DNA of 64,000 bases from Sphingobacteriales bacterium. Lineage in GTDB: Bacteria; Bacteroidota; Bacteroidia; Sphingobacteriales; Sphingobacteriaceae. Within the stretch, counting starts at the first letter, position 1; each line of letters starts with the position of its first letter. Where the stretch lies: contig JANXOD010000015.1 in assembly GCA_025353765.1 (NCBI GenBank), positions 62,001 to 126,000 of the forward strand, written 5' to 3'. Made by a program: the position numbers and the translations under genes. Positions 8,783 through 17,648 of this stretch are shown here, in pieces. The notes beneath the pieces were generated by a model. The model did not search any database. It was given only the letters and a program-made list of their open reading frames with translations, and was not told the origin of the DNA.

Positions 8783-8932
8783 CAGTAAATAATTTAATTT
8801 AAATATGGATAAATTTAAGATGTATGCGAAATTATATTTGTTAAATATATTCTATTTCCATAGTTAATATCTGAATTTAAAGAGATGCATTCTTATAATT
8901 TTACTATGCAAGCATAAAAATAAAAATTAGCT

Positions 8933-8963
8933 TTTGTTAAAGACAAAATAAATCCTATGTTTA
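8933..8963 (+). promoter_or_regulatory. Promoter of the stand-alone TonB-dependent receptor
   Basis: TTTG (8933-8936), 19 bases, then TATGTTTA (8956-8963; 7 of 8 to TAnnTTTG): a well-spaced Bacteroidota sigma-A promoter, about 45 bases before the receptor ATG. This is the best -33/-7 pair in the window. Confidence 0.75.
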
Positions 8964-9008
8964 TCCTAATAAAAAACAACTTAATCAATTATACTAACCT
9001 TAAAATTT

Positions 9009-11891
9009 ATGTGTAAAAATTTTACCCGATTAATCTGTATTCTGGCTTTGATAGTAGTAACAACTTCCATGGTATTTGCTCAAAGCACCACCATTTCAGG
9101 AATAGTTACAGACAAAATGACTAGTGAGCCTCTGGCAGGTGTAGCTATAACCGTTAAAGGCAAAGCTTTAGGTGTATCTACCAACGACAATGGAAAGTTT
9201 ACGTTAACCGTTTCAGGAAAGGTACCATTTACACTTGTAGTTACTTATATAGGCTACAAAACAGTAGAACAATCTGTAAATGGCTCAACTTCTACTTTTA
9301 ATGTGTCTTTAGAATCGCAGTCTATATTAGGGCAGGAAGTTGTAGTAGCGGCATCGCGTACACCAGAACGTATTTTAGAATCTCCGGTTTCTATTGAGCG
9401 TGTGGGTGCTGCAGCAATTCGTGAAACGGCGGCTCCATCTTTTTATGATGCACTTTCAAATTTAAAAGGGGTGGAATCCAGTGCACAAAGTTTAACGTTT
9501 AAATCCATAAATACCCGTGGTTTTAATGCCAATGGAAATACTCGTTTTAACCAATATGTAGATGGAATGGATAACCAGGCACCTGGTTTGAATTTTTCTG
9601 TAGGTAATATTGTAGGTATTTCTGAGTTGGATGTAGAAAGTGCAGAATTACTGCCTGGTGCATCATCTGCTTTGTATGGAGCAGGAGGAACCAATGGAAC
9701 CCTTTTATTAAATTCAAAAAATCCGTTTACCAACCAGGGTTTAAGTGCTAATTATAAAGCAGGCTTTAATCATGAAGATGGTTATGAACATGGCCGGGCT
9801 TTGTTCCAGGATATGGCTATCCGTTATGCTAAAGCCTGGAATAATAAATTCGCATTTAAAACTAATTTCTCTTATATAGAAGCTAAAGACTGGCATGCTC
9901 AGGATTATTCTAATTATGACCGTTTAAATAGTGTTGCAAAAGGTGGTGACCGAGCTTCTGATCCTAACTTTGATGGTGTGAATATTTATGGCGATGAGAT
10001 TAATGCCAATATGAAAACAGTAGCAAATGCTGTGGTTGCAGGAGGAACATCTGGTTTTGTTCAGGCTGCAACTGGTTTACCTTCAGCTCCTACGCCAGCT
10101 CAAATTGCTGCTTTTAAAGCTGTTCCTGCACAATTAGCTGCATTGAATGGTTTTTTAGCAAGTAATGCGACCACTAAACCTTTCTTTTTAGGTTTAGCCG
10201 GTGGAATAATTCCAAATCAATCAGTCTCCAGAACAGGATATGCAGAAAATGATTTAGTTGATTATGATACAAAGAGTTTTAAAACAAGCACCTCATTGAA
10301 TTATAAAATAACCGATAAAATTGAAGCGATTGCTCAGGGTAACTGGGGAACCGGTACATCTGTTTATACAGGTTCTGACAGATATTCACTTAGAAATTTT
10401 AGCATCGGGCAATATAAATTGGAATTAAAAGGCAGTAATTTCTTTTTAAGAGGCTATACCACACAGGAGAAATCTGGTGATGCCTATAATGCAACGGCAT
10501 TGGGTTCCTTATTAAATGAAAGTGCCAAGGTTAGTACCAAATGGTTTCCTGAATATATAGGAAATTATGTTGGGGCAATTTCAGGAGGCGCTTCTTCAAG
10601 TCAGGCTCATCAAATGGCCAGAGCTGCTGCAGATGCAGCTTCAGCTAATGGTGCTGCTCATTTTGTTCCGGGCACAGATCAATATAATGCTGCTAAAAAT
10701 GATATCACCTCTAAAACCATTGGTCCGGGTGGAGGTGCCAAGTTTAACGATAAATCAAATTTGTATCATTATGAAGGAATGTATAGCTTTTCTGATATAA
10801 AAGTGGTAGATATACTTGTTGGCGCATCTTACAGAACATATGATTTAAACTCCGGAGGCACTATTTTTGATGACGGAACTAACCCGATTAGTATTAATGA
10901 ATATGGCTCTTACGCACAAATTGGAAAGAAATTATTGGATGATAAAATTAAACTAACAGGATCTATTAGATATGATAAGAATGAGAATTTTAAAGGCCAA
11001 TTTACTCCACGTATATCAGGAGTATTCACCGTTGCACCCAATAATAATTTCCGTGTTTCTTATCAAACCGGTTTCCGTAATCCAACCACTCAAAATCAAT
11101 ATATAGATTTATTGGTACGGGCTAATACTAAATTAATAGGAGGTTTACCTCAAACTTTAAATAAATACAACCTGAATACCAATAAAGGATATACTCTGCA
11201 AAGCTTCCAACAATTTGCCGGAACAGGGAACCCGGCTTTATTAAAGGACTATACTTTTGGAGAGTTTAAGCCGGAAAGTGTACAAGCTTATGAAGTAGGT
11301 TATAAAGGGTTATTAACCTCTGATTTATTGGTTGATGCATTCTATTATTATAACAACTATAAGGATTTTATCTCCACATTGGTTTTAGTTCAAAATCCTA
11401 CTCCGGGTAATCCTGCCGGATTAGCATCGCCTAATATTTTTTCTACCGTAGTGAACAGTCCTTCTAAAGTTAAAACGAATGGTTGGGGCTTAGGCTTGGA
11501 TTATAGATTAAATGGATGGAATTTAACGGGTAACGTGACGTATAATAAATTGGTTAAGAAAAGAGACGATGGCTTACAGGATGAATATAATACACCTGAA
11601 TATCGTTTTAACTTAGGTGTTGCTCGGAAAGAAATCATTAAAAACGTAGGTTTTAACTTAAATTACCGTTGGCAGGATACATTTTTATGGCAATCTACTT
11701 TTGCTGTTGGCCAGGTTCCTGCATTTGGTACAGTCGATGGTCAGGTTAATTTGAAACTTCCTGCTTATAAAACAACAATAAAATTAGGCAGTTCTGATAT
11801 GTTTAATAAATATTACAGAACTTCTTTTGGTAATCCTCAAATTGGTGGTATGTACTACTTATCACTTACATTTGATCAGTTTTTGAAATAA
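9009..11891 (+). CDS. TonB-dependent outer-membrane receptor with carboxypeptidase-like domain
   Basis: 960 residues: a signal peptide (residues 1-25, ending in VFAQS), a carboxypeptidase-regulatory-like (CarbopepD_reg_2) domain at about 28-105 (ISGIVTDKMTSEPLAGVAIT), a TonB plug at about 115-240 (RTPERILESPVSIERV, then GASSALYGAGG), and a beta-barrel to a C-terminal aromatic-rich strand ending in YLSLTFDQFLK. It imports a ligand through the outer membrane using TonB energy. Unlike SusC proteins it has no SusD partner next to it and is shorter than the SusC at 17649, so the cargo is not indicated. Alanine-rich loops near residues 335-390 and 515-560 are unusually low in complexity. Own promoter and terminator: a single-gene unit. 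Confidence 0.9.
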   Translation: MCKNFTRLICILALIVVTTSMVFAQSTTISGIVTDKMTSEPLAGVAITVKGKALGVSTNDNGKFTLTVSGKVPFTLVVTYIGYKTVEQSVNGSTSTFNVSLESQSILGQEVVVAASRTPERILESPVSIERVGAAAIRETAAPSFYDALSNLKGVESSAQSLTFKSINTRGFNANGNTRFNQYVDGMDNQAPGLNFSVGNIVGISELDVESAELLPGASSALYGAGGTNGTLLLNSKNPFTNQGLSANYKAGFNHEDGYEHGRALFQDMAIRYAKAWNNKFAFKTNFSYIEAKDWHAQDYSNYDRLNSVAKGGDRASDPNFDGVNIYGDEINANMKTVANAVVAGGTSGFVQAATGLPSAPTPAQIAAFKAVPAQLAALNGFLASNATTKPFFLGLAGGIIPNQSVSRTGYAENDLVDYDTKSFKTSTSLNYKITDKIEAIAQGNWGTGTSVYTGSDRYSLRNFSIGQYKLELKGSNFFLRGYTTQEKSGDAYNATALGSLLNESAKVSTKWFPEYIGNYVGAISGGASSSQAHQMARAAADAASANGAAHFVPGTDQYNAAKNDITSKTIGPGGGAKFNDKSNLYHYEGMYSFSDIKVVDILVGASYRTYDLNSGGTIFDDGTNPISINEYGSYAQIGKKLLDDKIKLTGSIRYDKNENFKGQFTPRISGVFTVAPNNNFRVSYQTGFRNPTTQNQYIDLLVRANTKLIGGLPQTLNKYNLNTNKGYTLQSFQQFAGTGNPALLKDYTFGEFKPESVQAYEVGYKGLLTSDLLVDAFYYYNNYKDFISTLVLVQNPTPGNPAGLASPNIFSTVVNSPSKVKTNGWGLGLDYRLNGWNLTGNVTYNKLVKKRDDGLQDEYNTPEYRFNLGVARKEIIKNVGFNLNYRWQDTFLWQSTFAVGQVPAFGTVDGQVNLKLPAYKTTIKLGSSDMFNKYYRTSFGNPQIGGMYYLSLTFDQFLK

Positions 11892-11916
11892 GTCACTAAT
11901 TAAACAAGTAGTATCT

Positions 11917-11947
11917 AGTCCCGTTTCAATAGAAATGGGACTTTTTA
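11917..11947 (+). terminator. Intrinsic terminator after the TonB-dependent receptor
   Basis: An 11-bp stem (AGTCCCGTTTC with GAAATGGGACT, one G-U pair) with a 4-base loop AATA, followed by TTTTTATTT. The remaining gap to the next gene is AT-rich and shows nothing else. Confidence 0.88.
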
Positions 11948-12114
11948 TTTGCCTAAATTTTTCATTTAAGTATTTTTTACTTCAGATTGTTATTTTGCGC
12001 TGGCTGAATAAGAAAAAATTCATTTTTTAAGTAGAATCTCTTCTAATTATAAGCATACGGTCTATAATTTCTTAATTTTAGTACTTGTTCCTTAGTAACG
12101 GGTCGATATTTCCC

Positions 12115-12978
12115 TTATTTGTTTTTGGATGAAAATTGCAACATGTGATAATTTACCAAATCATCAATAGGGGAGCGGATGATTTTGCCAACTTCCATAC
12201 CATACTCCTTTACTGTTTCTTCCAGGACATTTCTAAAATTATAGCCTACAGAACCGATGCAGTTAAAGGTGTAATCTTTATAATTAGGATAATGGCTCAC
12301 TAAGTTCTCAAAAAAGGCCACAAATGATGTTTTAACTATATTTCTCGAATATTCGGCATGCACATTATTATCATAAATAAACTTACTGAAGCCTGCTAAA
12401 AAGCGGTTAGCTAAGGGTTTGGTATAAACGATATCCGTAATCTCTTCCGGACTTAATTTATAGGTTTCCCAAAATCGCTCTCTTACTACTTCGGGCATAT
12501 ATCCACGCATGTAATCAGCTACTATTTTTTTACCCATATAGCATCCGCTTCCTTCATCTCCAAGGATATAGGCTAAGGAATCAATATTATGTGTAATGGT
12601 TTTACCATCATAAACACAGGTATTTGTTCCGGTACCTAAAATAGCGGCAAAACCTTTAGTTGTACCCAATAAGGCACGTGCAGCAGCCAACAGATCATGG
12701 CCTATATTAATTTTAGCACTTGTAAAAACAGCTTTCATGGCATTTTCTACAATTTTTGCTTTTGCAGATGTAGAACATCCAGCACCATAATAATTTACTT
12801 CAAGTATGTTATCTAATTTCAGATCAGTAGGTAAGCCCTCTTTAAGAGATTTAATAATATAATCTGTACTTGAAAAATAAGGGTTATAACCTTCTGTATT
12901 AAAATAAATCTTTTGACCTGCCTCATTTAGTAAGCACCAGTTGGTCTTTGTTGATCCTCCATCTGCAATTATGATCAT
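12115..12978 (-). CDS. BadF/BadG-type ATPase, N-acetylglucosamine kinase-like
   Basis: 287 residues of the ASKHA (actin-like) ATPase fold. The phosphate-1 motif is MIIIADGGSTKTNW at the N-terminus, phosphate-2 is AILGTGTNTCVYDG near residues 112-125, and an adenosine-type glycine motif (FNCIGSVGYNF) lies near 240. Bacteroidota homologues are annotated as N-acetylglucosamine kinases, which make GlcNAc-6-phosphate in amino-sugar recycling. It lies next to the Sus-like locus and might serve sugar metabolism, but it has its own promoter-like element and is separated by a terminator. Substrate is inferred from family only. Confidence 0.78.
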   Translation of the reverse strand: MIIIADGGSTKTNWCLLNEAGQKIYFNTEGYNPYFSSTDYIIKSLKEGLPTDLKLDNILEVNYYGAGCSTSAKAKIVENAMKAVFTSAKINIGHDLLAAARALLGTTKGFAAILGTGTNTCVYDGKTITHNIDSLAYILGDEGSGCYMGKKIVADYMRGYMPEVVRERFWETYKLSPEEITDIVYTKPLANRFLAGFSKFIYDNNVHAEYSRNIVKTSFVAFFENLVSHYPNYKDYTFNCIGSVGYNFRNVLEETVKEYGMEVGKIIRSPIDDLVNYHMLQFSSKNK

Positions 12979-12996
12979 GTTTTTCTATATTTTTTC

Positions 12997-13004
12997 TAAA
13001 TGTA
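12997..13004 (-). promoter_or_regulatory. Probable -7 element of the kinase gene
   Basis: TACATTTA on the minus strand (7 of 8 to TAnnTTTG), 18 bases before the ATG at 12978. Confidence 0.4.
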
Positions 13005-13047
13005 AAGCTTTTTACTTGTTGTACAAATAACACTTACCTCTCTGGTA

Positions 13048-13082
13048 AAAAAAAATCCCGCTTTTTGAAGCGAGATTTTTTG
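13048..13082 (-). terminator. Terminator of the Sus-like operon
   Basis: A 10-bp stem with one mismatch (AATCTCGCTT/AAGCGGGATT read on the minus strand) and a 4-base loop, followed on the minus strand by a run of eight or more T. It lies 20 bases past the last gene of the operon. Confidence 0.85.
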
Positions 13083-13101
13083 AGGTATAAATCTTTTTTG
13101 A

Positions 13102-14889
13102 TTAATTTTGCGTAACTGTATAAGTTCCGGCAACTTCATCTAAAGTGATCGTATAGCTTCCATCCACTGGTATAGCAATATTGTCGCCTGTAATTAAGCC
13201 ATTCTTACCACCATAATTGTAATCCCAGCTACCTTTTTCTACAATAAATTTAACTTCTCCTGCTACTAAACCTGTAGTTGCAGTCCATTGTCCATTTCCC
13301 TGATAGGTCATTGGAGGGCGTTCCGTGTCATTTTGTGCGGCATCATTATTCCATCCACCCACAGTAGCACTACCAATTAAGTATACTGAAGCTTTAGTGA
13401 TAGAATATTTTAAATTTTTCACATCGGTGCCATCCCAGATTAAACGATAATCACCAGTAGCTGCAGGCGAATTAGAATTGCCTTCATTCGTTTCAAGCAT
13501 AGAACCAGCAGTAGCCCCTTTACCATAATCACGGGTTTGATTTACAGGCCCGCCACCATTTGGCCAGGAATCGTTATCAATAAACTTAAATTCATTTCCA
13601 CTTTGTAAATTAATAAAGCCTAGGAATTTGTTAGCACTTACATAAAATAAACCTTGAGTAGGGAATACATTGGGTGGATTCCAACCTCCAAGTGTTGCAC
13701 CACCTACAGCTCCCATTCGTCCTTTGCCAGATTCTACATAGTAGTTCAGATTTTTCTGATCAAATGTTACACGATAAACCCCTGTAGGACCATAACCTTC
13801 TATATTATCTTCATTCTGTTCCTGTGCAGTCCCGGGTGTGCTTGGTTTCATACCCCAGTCACTTGAATTAAGAGCTCCACCCGGCCATTCTTGTTGATTT
13901 ATAAATTTAAATCCACCATTACCATTAGTTAGCTTAACATAAGCAAAGAAAGTCCCAGGATTAGACTGATCAGCTATCATTTGAATAGCTTTATCAGGAT
14001 TCCATCCTATTGGTGTATCACCACCTACTAAAAACATTTTAACTTCCCTGGTAATATTTAACTGATTGGTATAATCAGAAAATTTGGTAAATGCGCCTGA
14101 TTTAGCTTCAACTGTCCATTGTAATTTTGCAGGAGTAGCCTGATCAGCCAAACCAGCAGTTGTTAATGCTACATCAATATCTTTATAGTTAACAGTGAAT
14201 GTCGAATCAGATCCGCTATTGTCTGAAGCGAATTCTATTAGAGGTGTATTAAAGCTTTCACCTTCTTTTACAAATTTTATGGTATAAGTAACCGGGTTGC
14301 CCACTTTTCCAGGAAATGACTTTTGCCACTTAAACTTAAATGATTCATTAGTTGAATTTGGATTAATTTCTATCACATTATTTGATGATAAAGGGCCATA
14401 TAATTTAAAATTCGAAACCCCATCACCAAAGCGTGTAACAGAAATATTAAAGGTTTGGCCTGCCCTTACTTTTACAGAACCATTATCTGCACTTACCGAC
14501 CATATTAAATCAGTTTTTATTCCTTCGGCTATACCTTTAGCTTTTAAAGCATCATCTAGTGCTTTTTGTGTTAAAGTAAGGGTAGTGCTTGCACCAGCAT
14601 TATCAGAAACTATCTCTAAATATGGAGTATCTAAATTACCTCCTTTTAAAGCGGCTATCCATTTATAGGTAGGCTTTGTTTCAACACCAGGCATTGCAGC
14701 AGTCCATTCCATTACAATAGAGGCAGTGGGAGTGGCCGAGTTAAGAACAAGTATAGTATTAGTAGAAGGACTTTTTAAGCTAAAGCCATTTAATGCTTCA
14801 CCTTTTGCATCCAGATCAAAATCTGTTTTTTTACAGCCTGAAATTGCGATTGTGGCAACTAGTAATAAGCTAAATATCTTTTTCATCAT
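13102..14889 (-). CDS. SusE/SusF-like surface glycan-binding lipoprotein
   Basis: 595 residues; lipoprotein signal with the lipobox ISGC (Cys19), so surface- or periplasm-anchored. Two N-terminal SusE-type Ig-like domains are seen as an internal repeat: residues about 28-150 and 155-280 each have a PxYxxKxV...TPLIEFASDN/TPYLEIVSDN pattern followed by an LxWxVxA segment. Three C-terminal starch-binding-type modules follow, each starting with a strand then a GGW/GW: MFLVGGDTPIGWNP (about 284), GAVGGATLGGWNPP (about 393), VYLIGSATVGGWNN (about 502). In Bacteroides SusE and SusF such modules bind starch at the cell surface. Last gene of the susC operon. The alpha-glucan preference is an inference from module type. 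Confidence 0.85.
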   Translation of the reverse strand: MMKKIFSLLLVATIAISGCKKTDFDLDAKGEALNGFSLKSPSTNTILVLNSATPTASIVMEWTAAMPGVETKPTYKWIAALKGGNLDTPYLEIVSDNAGASTTLTLTQKALDDALKAKGIAEGIKTDLIWSVSADNGSVKVRAGQTFNISVTRFGDGVSNFKLYGPLSSNNVIEINPNSTNESFKFKWQKSFPGKVGNPVTYTIKFVKEGESFNTPLIEFASDNSGSDSTFTVNYKDIDVALTTAGLADQATPAKLQWTVEAKSGAFTKFSDYTNQLNITREVKMFLVGGDTPIGWNPDKAIQMIADQSNPGTFFAYVKLTNGNGGFKFINQQEWPGGALNSSDWGMKPSTPGTAQEQNEDNIEGYGPTGVYRVTFDQKNLNYYVESGKGRMGAVGGATLGGWNPPNVFPTQGLFYVSANKFLGFINLQSGNEFKFIDNDSWPNGGGPVNQTRDYGKGATAGSMLETNEGNSNSPAATGDYRLIWDGTDVKNLKYSITKASVYLIGSATVGGWNNDAAQNDTERPPMTYQGNGQWTATTGLVAGEVKFIVEKGSWDYNYGGKNGLITGDNIAIPVDGSYTITLDEVAGTYTVTQN

Positions 14890-14894
14890 TTTAA

Positions 14895-15683
14895 TTATTT
14901 AAGATCAAGGAATATAACATCACCCGATTCAGAAGTGTATGGTATTGCGGCTCCATTACCATCTAGTGTAGTTCCCGAGAATGTAAAACTCACTTTACTT
15001 AGTTTTTTCCCATCCGGAACAGTGAATAATATGTTGGGTATAAAGGTATAACCATAAGAGCCATCAGCTTGCTTTACAACAGGTAAACCTGTCTTGTCTA
15101 TATCAACCTGCGTATTTGTATCATCAAATAGCTTCAGATTAATAGTAGTAGGAGTAAAGCGTTGAGTTTCCGGAGTAGTACCATATTGCTGATCTAGAAA
15201 GATTGAAACTGCATCATACTGGCTCAGTCTGATTGGAAAATTCCGGAATAGGGAAGGAACAAAGAGAACAGGAGAGAACTTTGCTGGTCTATAATCTTCA
15301 GATTGAATTGTTCCGTCCTTGGTTTTCACTAAAAATCCAAAAGGCTTATTTACTAGCTCTGAAGAAGCTTTATTAAAAAAGCTTGTGCCTGTAAATGTAT
15401 AGCGCCATTTATCTGGAGAAACAAGTGTAAATTTTGCCTCTTCAGGAGAATTGTTGAAGGCAGTATTTACTTTTGAATCTCCCACACCATCCACAAAGGC
15501 CCAAATATAAATTTCTTTGCCAGATAGTGTAGTTCCAGCTACATCTACTTCTAATATTACTTCATCTTCAGGAGTAAAAACTCCGGGGATTAAAGTTGAT
15601 TTGACTTGTGCTTTTTGAGCCGAGGCATGTATCGATATCATGCAAAAAGCTGCAAAAACGAATAATTTATATACTTTTTTCAT
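14895..15683 (-). CDS. Secreted protein of unknown function in the Sus-like operon
   Basis: 262 residues with a classical signal peptide (MKKVYKLFVFAAFCMISIHASAQ, cleavage likely after SAQ at about residue 23); no lipobox. The mature part looks all-beta, beginning STLIPGVFTPEDEVILEVDV, reminiscent of Ig-like or carbohydrate-binding folds, and tryptophans occur near residues 62 and 93. It sits 5 bases before the SusE-like gene and 5 bases after a lipoprotein gene, so it belongs to the operon and probably helps recognise the same glycan. I do not recognise a family with a defined activity. Confidence 0.75.
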   Translation of the reverse strand: MKKVYKLFVFAAFCMISIHASAQKAQVKSTLIPGVFTPEDEVILEVDVAGTTLSGKEIYIWAFVDGVGDSKVNTAFNNSPEEAKFTLVSPDKWRYTFTGTSFFNKASSELVNKPFGFLVKTKDGTIQSEDYRPAKFSPVLFVPSLFRNFPIRLSQYDAVSIFLDQQYGTTPETQRFTPTTINLKLFDDTNTQVDIDKTGLPVVKQADGSYGYTFIPNILFTVPDGKKLSKVSFTFSGTTLDGNGAAIPYTSESGDVIFLDLK

Positions 15684-15688
15684 GATAT

Positions 15689-16198
15689 TTATTTTTTGAA
15701 ATAATAATTGTTGGATAAAACTAATTTGGAGTTGCCTTTGCTATCTACCTGGTATCTTTTTACAACTAATTGCAGTTGATTCAGATCAAAATTAGCATAA
15801 TTCCCAATGCTGATTTCATCTGTGGAAGCACCACTGGTAAAAGTAATTTTAGAAGGTGCATCCAAATTATTTACAGTCCAGTTGCCGGATAATACTTTAA
15901 TGAATTTAGGTGAATTACCATATACAATACTAAAAGTAGTAGGCTGATTACTTTCATTAATATTAAACGTTATCTTCATATCCTTATAGGCATAAAGATT
16001 AGTCAGATCAAGCGTTTTATAAGGAAATAATTGTGCTTTAGCAAATTCATCCACTTGTTGTACAGTAGTTAAACTCCAGGTCCCTGCCATACTTTTAATG
16101 ACCTGTCTTGCTTCTCCTATATCTTTAATTTCATTAGGCTTACAGGAAGCCAATATTATAATTAGAGAGAGAAAGTAGAAATATGTTAATTTTTTCAT
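15689..16198 (-). CDS. Small lipoprotein of the Sus-like operon (DUF5004-like)
   Basis: 169 residues with a lipobox LASC (Cys19). The rest reads as a small beta-barrel: GTWSLTTVQQVDE near residue 40, LSGNWTVNN near 104, and a C-terminal VLSNNYYFKK strand, a lipocalin-like pattern common in DUF5004-type Bacteroidota lipoproteins. Located between susD and the secreted operon protein with an 18-base gap to susD, so co-transcribed. Its role is unknown; ligand binding at the surface is a guess from context. Confidence 0.7.
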   Translation of the reverse strand: MKKLTYFYFLSLIIILASCKPNEIKDIGEARQVIKSMAGTWSLTTVQQVDEFAKAQLFPYKTLDLTNLYAYKDMKITFNINESNQPTTFSIVYGNSPKFIKVLSGNWTVNNLDAPSKITFTSGASTDEISIGNYANFDLNQLQLVVKRYQVDSKGNSKLVLSNNYYFKK

Positions 16199-16216
16199 AA
16201 TGATTAAAATTTAGGA

Positions 16217-17632
16217 TTAATTACAACCACCTTCCGGATTTTTTACGAAAGCAGGATTTAAATTTATTTCTGAACCAGGAAACTGAAGAATCATACCATT
16301 GCAATTCCAGGGCGCTCCTCTGGAGAAAGAAGATTCACCTTTAGCACCTATTCTTTTTATTTGTTGATCTCTGTCACCTTCGCCAATTAATTCTTTTTCA
16401 CGCTCTGATCTTACCTCATCACGAATAAGAGTTGCAGAGGCATTTCCTGGAACCAATACAGCAGTTACACCATAAGCTCTGGTCTTTATATCATTAATGT
16501 CTGAAACCGCTACATTTAAATTTTGATTAAGTTCTGCTGCTGCTTCTGCACGTATTAATTTCATTTCTGTAAAATGAATTACCGGAGTTCTAAATCCTTG
16601 CACATCAAATTTCTTTAATAATTTAAAATCTGTTGAAGTGCCTGCACTATACCATATAGTCCCTCTGTTATCATTTACATTAGTGGTATTAGCAATGAAA
16701 ATACTATTTGCTAATTTCATTTCAGGGCTTCCACCTGTGGAGAGATAACGATTTCTATAATCATCAGATCTTGCTCCAAGATTCAGCTCATTAGCTATTT
16801 CAAATATGCTTTCTTCTGAACCGGCTACAGAGAAACGATCTACATAAGACAAATTGGTAAAGTCAATTTGCGAAAAAGTTTTTCCTTTGGTGCTTTTCCC
16901 ATTAGTTAATACATCATTAGCATAAGTATAGGCTTCCTGAAATTTATTCATTTGAAAATAAACACGTGCTAACAATGCTTTTGCAGCCCATTTGGTAGGG
17001 TATACGCCGTTTGCATCAGGAAGTTTTGCTTCTGCATCTTTTAAGTCAGCAATAACTTGGTCATAAACTTGTTGCACTGTAGCTCTTGGAGCAGAACTTT
17101 CTGTACTGGTAGTAGTTCTTAGCACAATGCCGGGATGCGAATTATTTGCAGTAAAACCATAAGGTTGTGCAAATAATTTTACCAGGTCAAAATGTCCTAA
17201 AGCTCTTAATAGTTTGGCCTGCCCTTCTGCATTATTTCTAAAAGCATCAGAAATAATAGCCAAATTTTCTAATACCTGATTGGCACGTTGTATACCAATG
17301 TAGGGTTGTTTATGAAAGTTTCCAATATCACTATTAAATATACTGGTATTTCTGTTAAAAATTTCTCCCTTAGTAGAACCCAGTTGCTGTCCAAAAAATT
17401 CATCACCCAAAAGGTCATTAAATTGTTGTACTTGCCCACTATACCAGGTAGAAGCTCCTAAAACAGTATATATGGAATTCAATAAAGACTTAACATTAGC
17501 CTCACTTTTGAAAACACTATCCTTTGCTATACCACCAATTGGATCATAATTCAGTACTTTTTCACAACTTTGTGTGAGTAGGAATGTACCAACTGCAATG
17601 ACAGGGAAAATATATTTTTTTATTTTTTTCAT
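16217..17632 (-). CDS. susD: SusD/RagB family nutrient-binding outer-membrane lipoprotein
   Basis: 471 residues with a lipobox TQSC (Cys23). SusD proteins cap the SusC barrel and deliver glycan to it. The N-terminal LNYDPIGGIAKDSVFKSEANV segment, the tetratricopeptide-like helices around GQAKLLRALGHFDLVKLFAQPYG (conserved R-A-L-x-Y/H-F), the AKALLARVYFQMNKFQEAY repeat, and the C-terminal IRDEVRSEREKELIGEGDRDQQIKR motif are all diagnostic. It follows susC by 16 bases. Name used in the family sense; substrate specificity is not conserved between SusD homologues. Confidence 0.93.
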   Translation of the reverse strand: MKKIKKYIFPVIAVGTFLLTQSCEKVLNYDPIGGIAKDSVFKSEANVKSLLNSIYTVLGASTWYSGQVQQFNDLLGDEFFGQQLGSTKGEIFNRNTSIFNSDIGNFHKQPYIGIQRANQVLENLAIISDAFRNNAEGQAKLLRALGHFDLVKLFAQPYGFTANNSHPGIVLRTTTSTESSAPRATVQQVYDQVIADLKDAEAKLPDANGVYPTKWAAKALLARVYFQMNKFQEAYTYANDVLTNGKSTKGKTFSQIDFTNLSYVDRFSVAGSEESIFEIANELNLGARSDDYRNRYLSTGGSPEMKLANSIFIANTTNVNDNRGTIWYSAGTSTDFKLLKKFDVQGFRTPVIHFTEMKLIRAEAAAELNQNLNVAVSDINDIKTRAYGVTAVLVPGNASATLIRDEVRSEREKELIGEGDRDQQIKRIGAKGESSFSRGAPWNCNGMILQFPGSEINLNPAFVKNPEGGCN

Positions 17633-17648
17633 GTTGATATCTTCTAAA

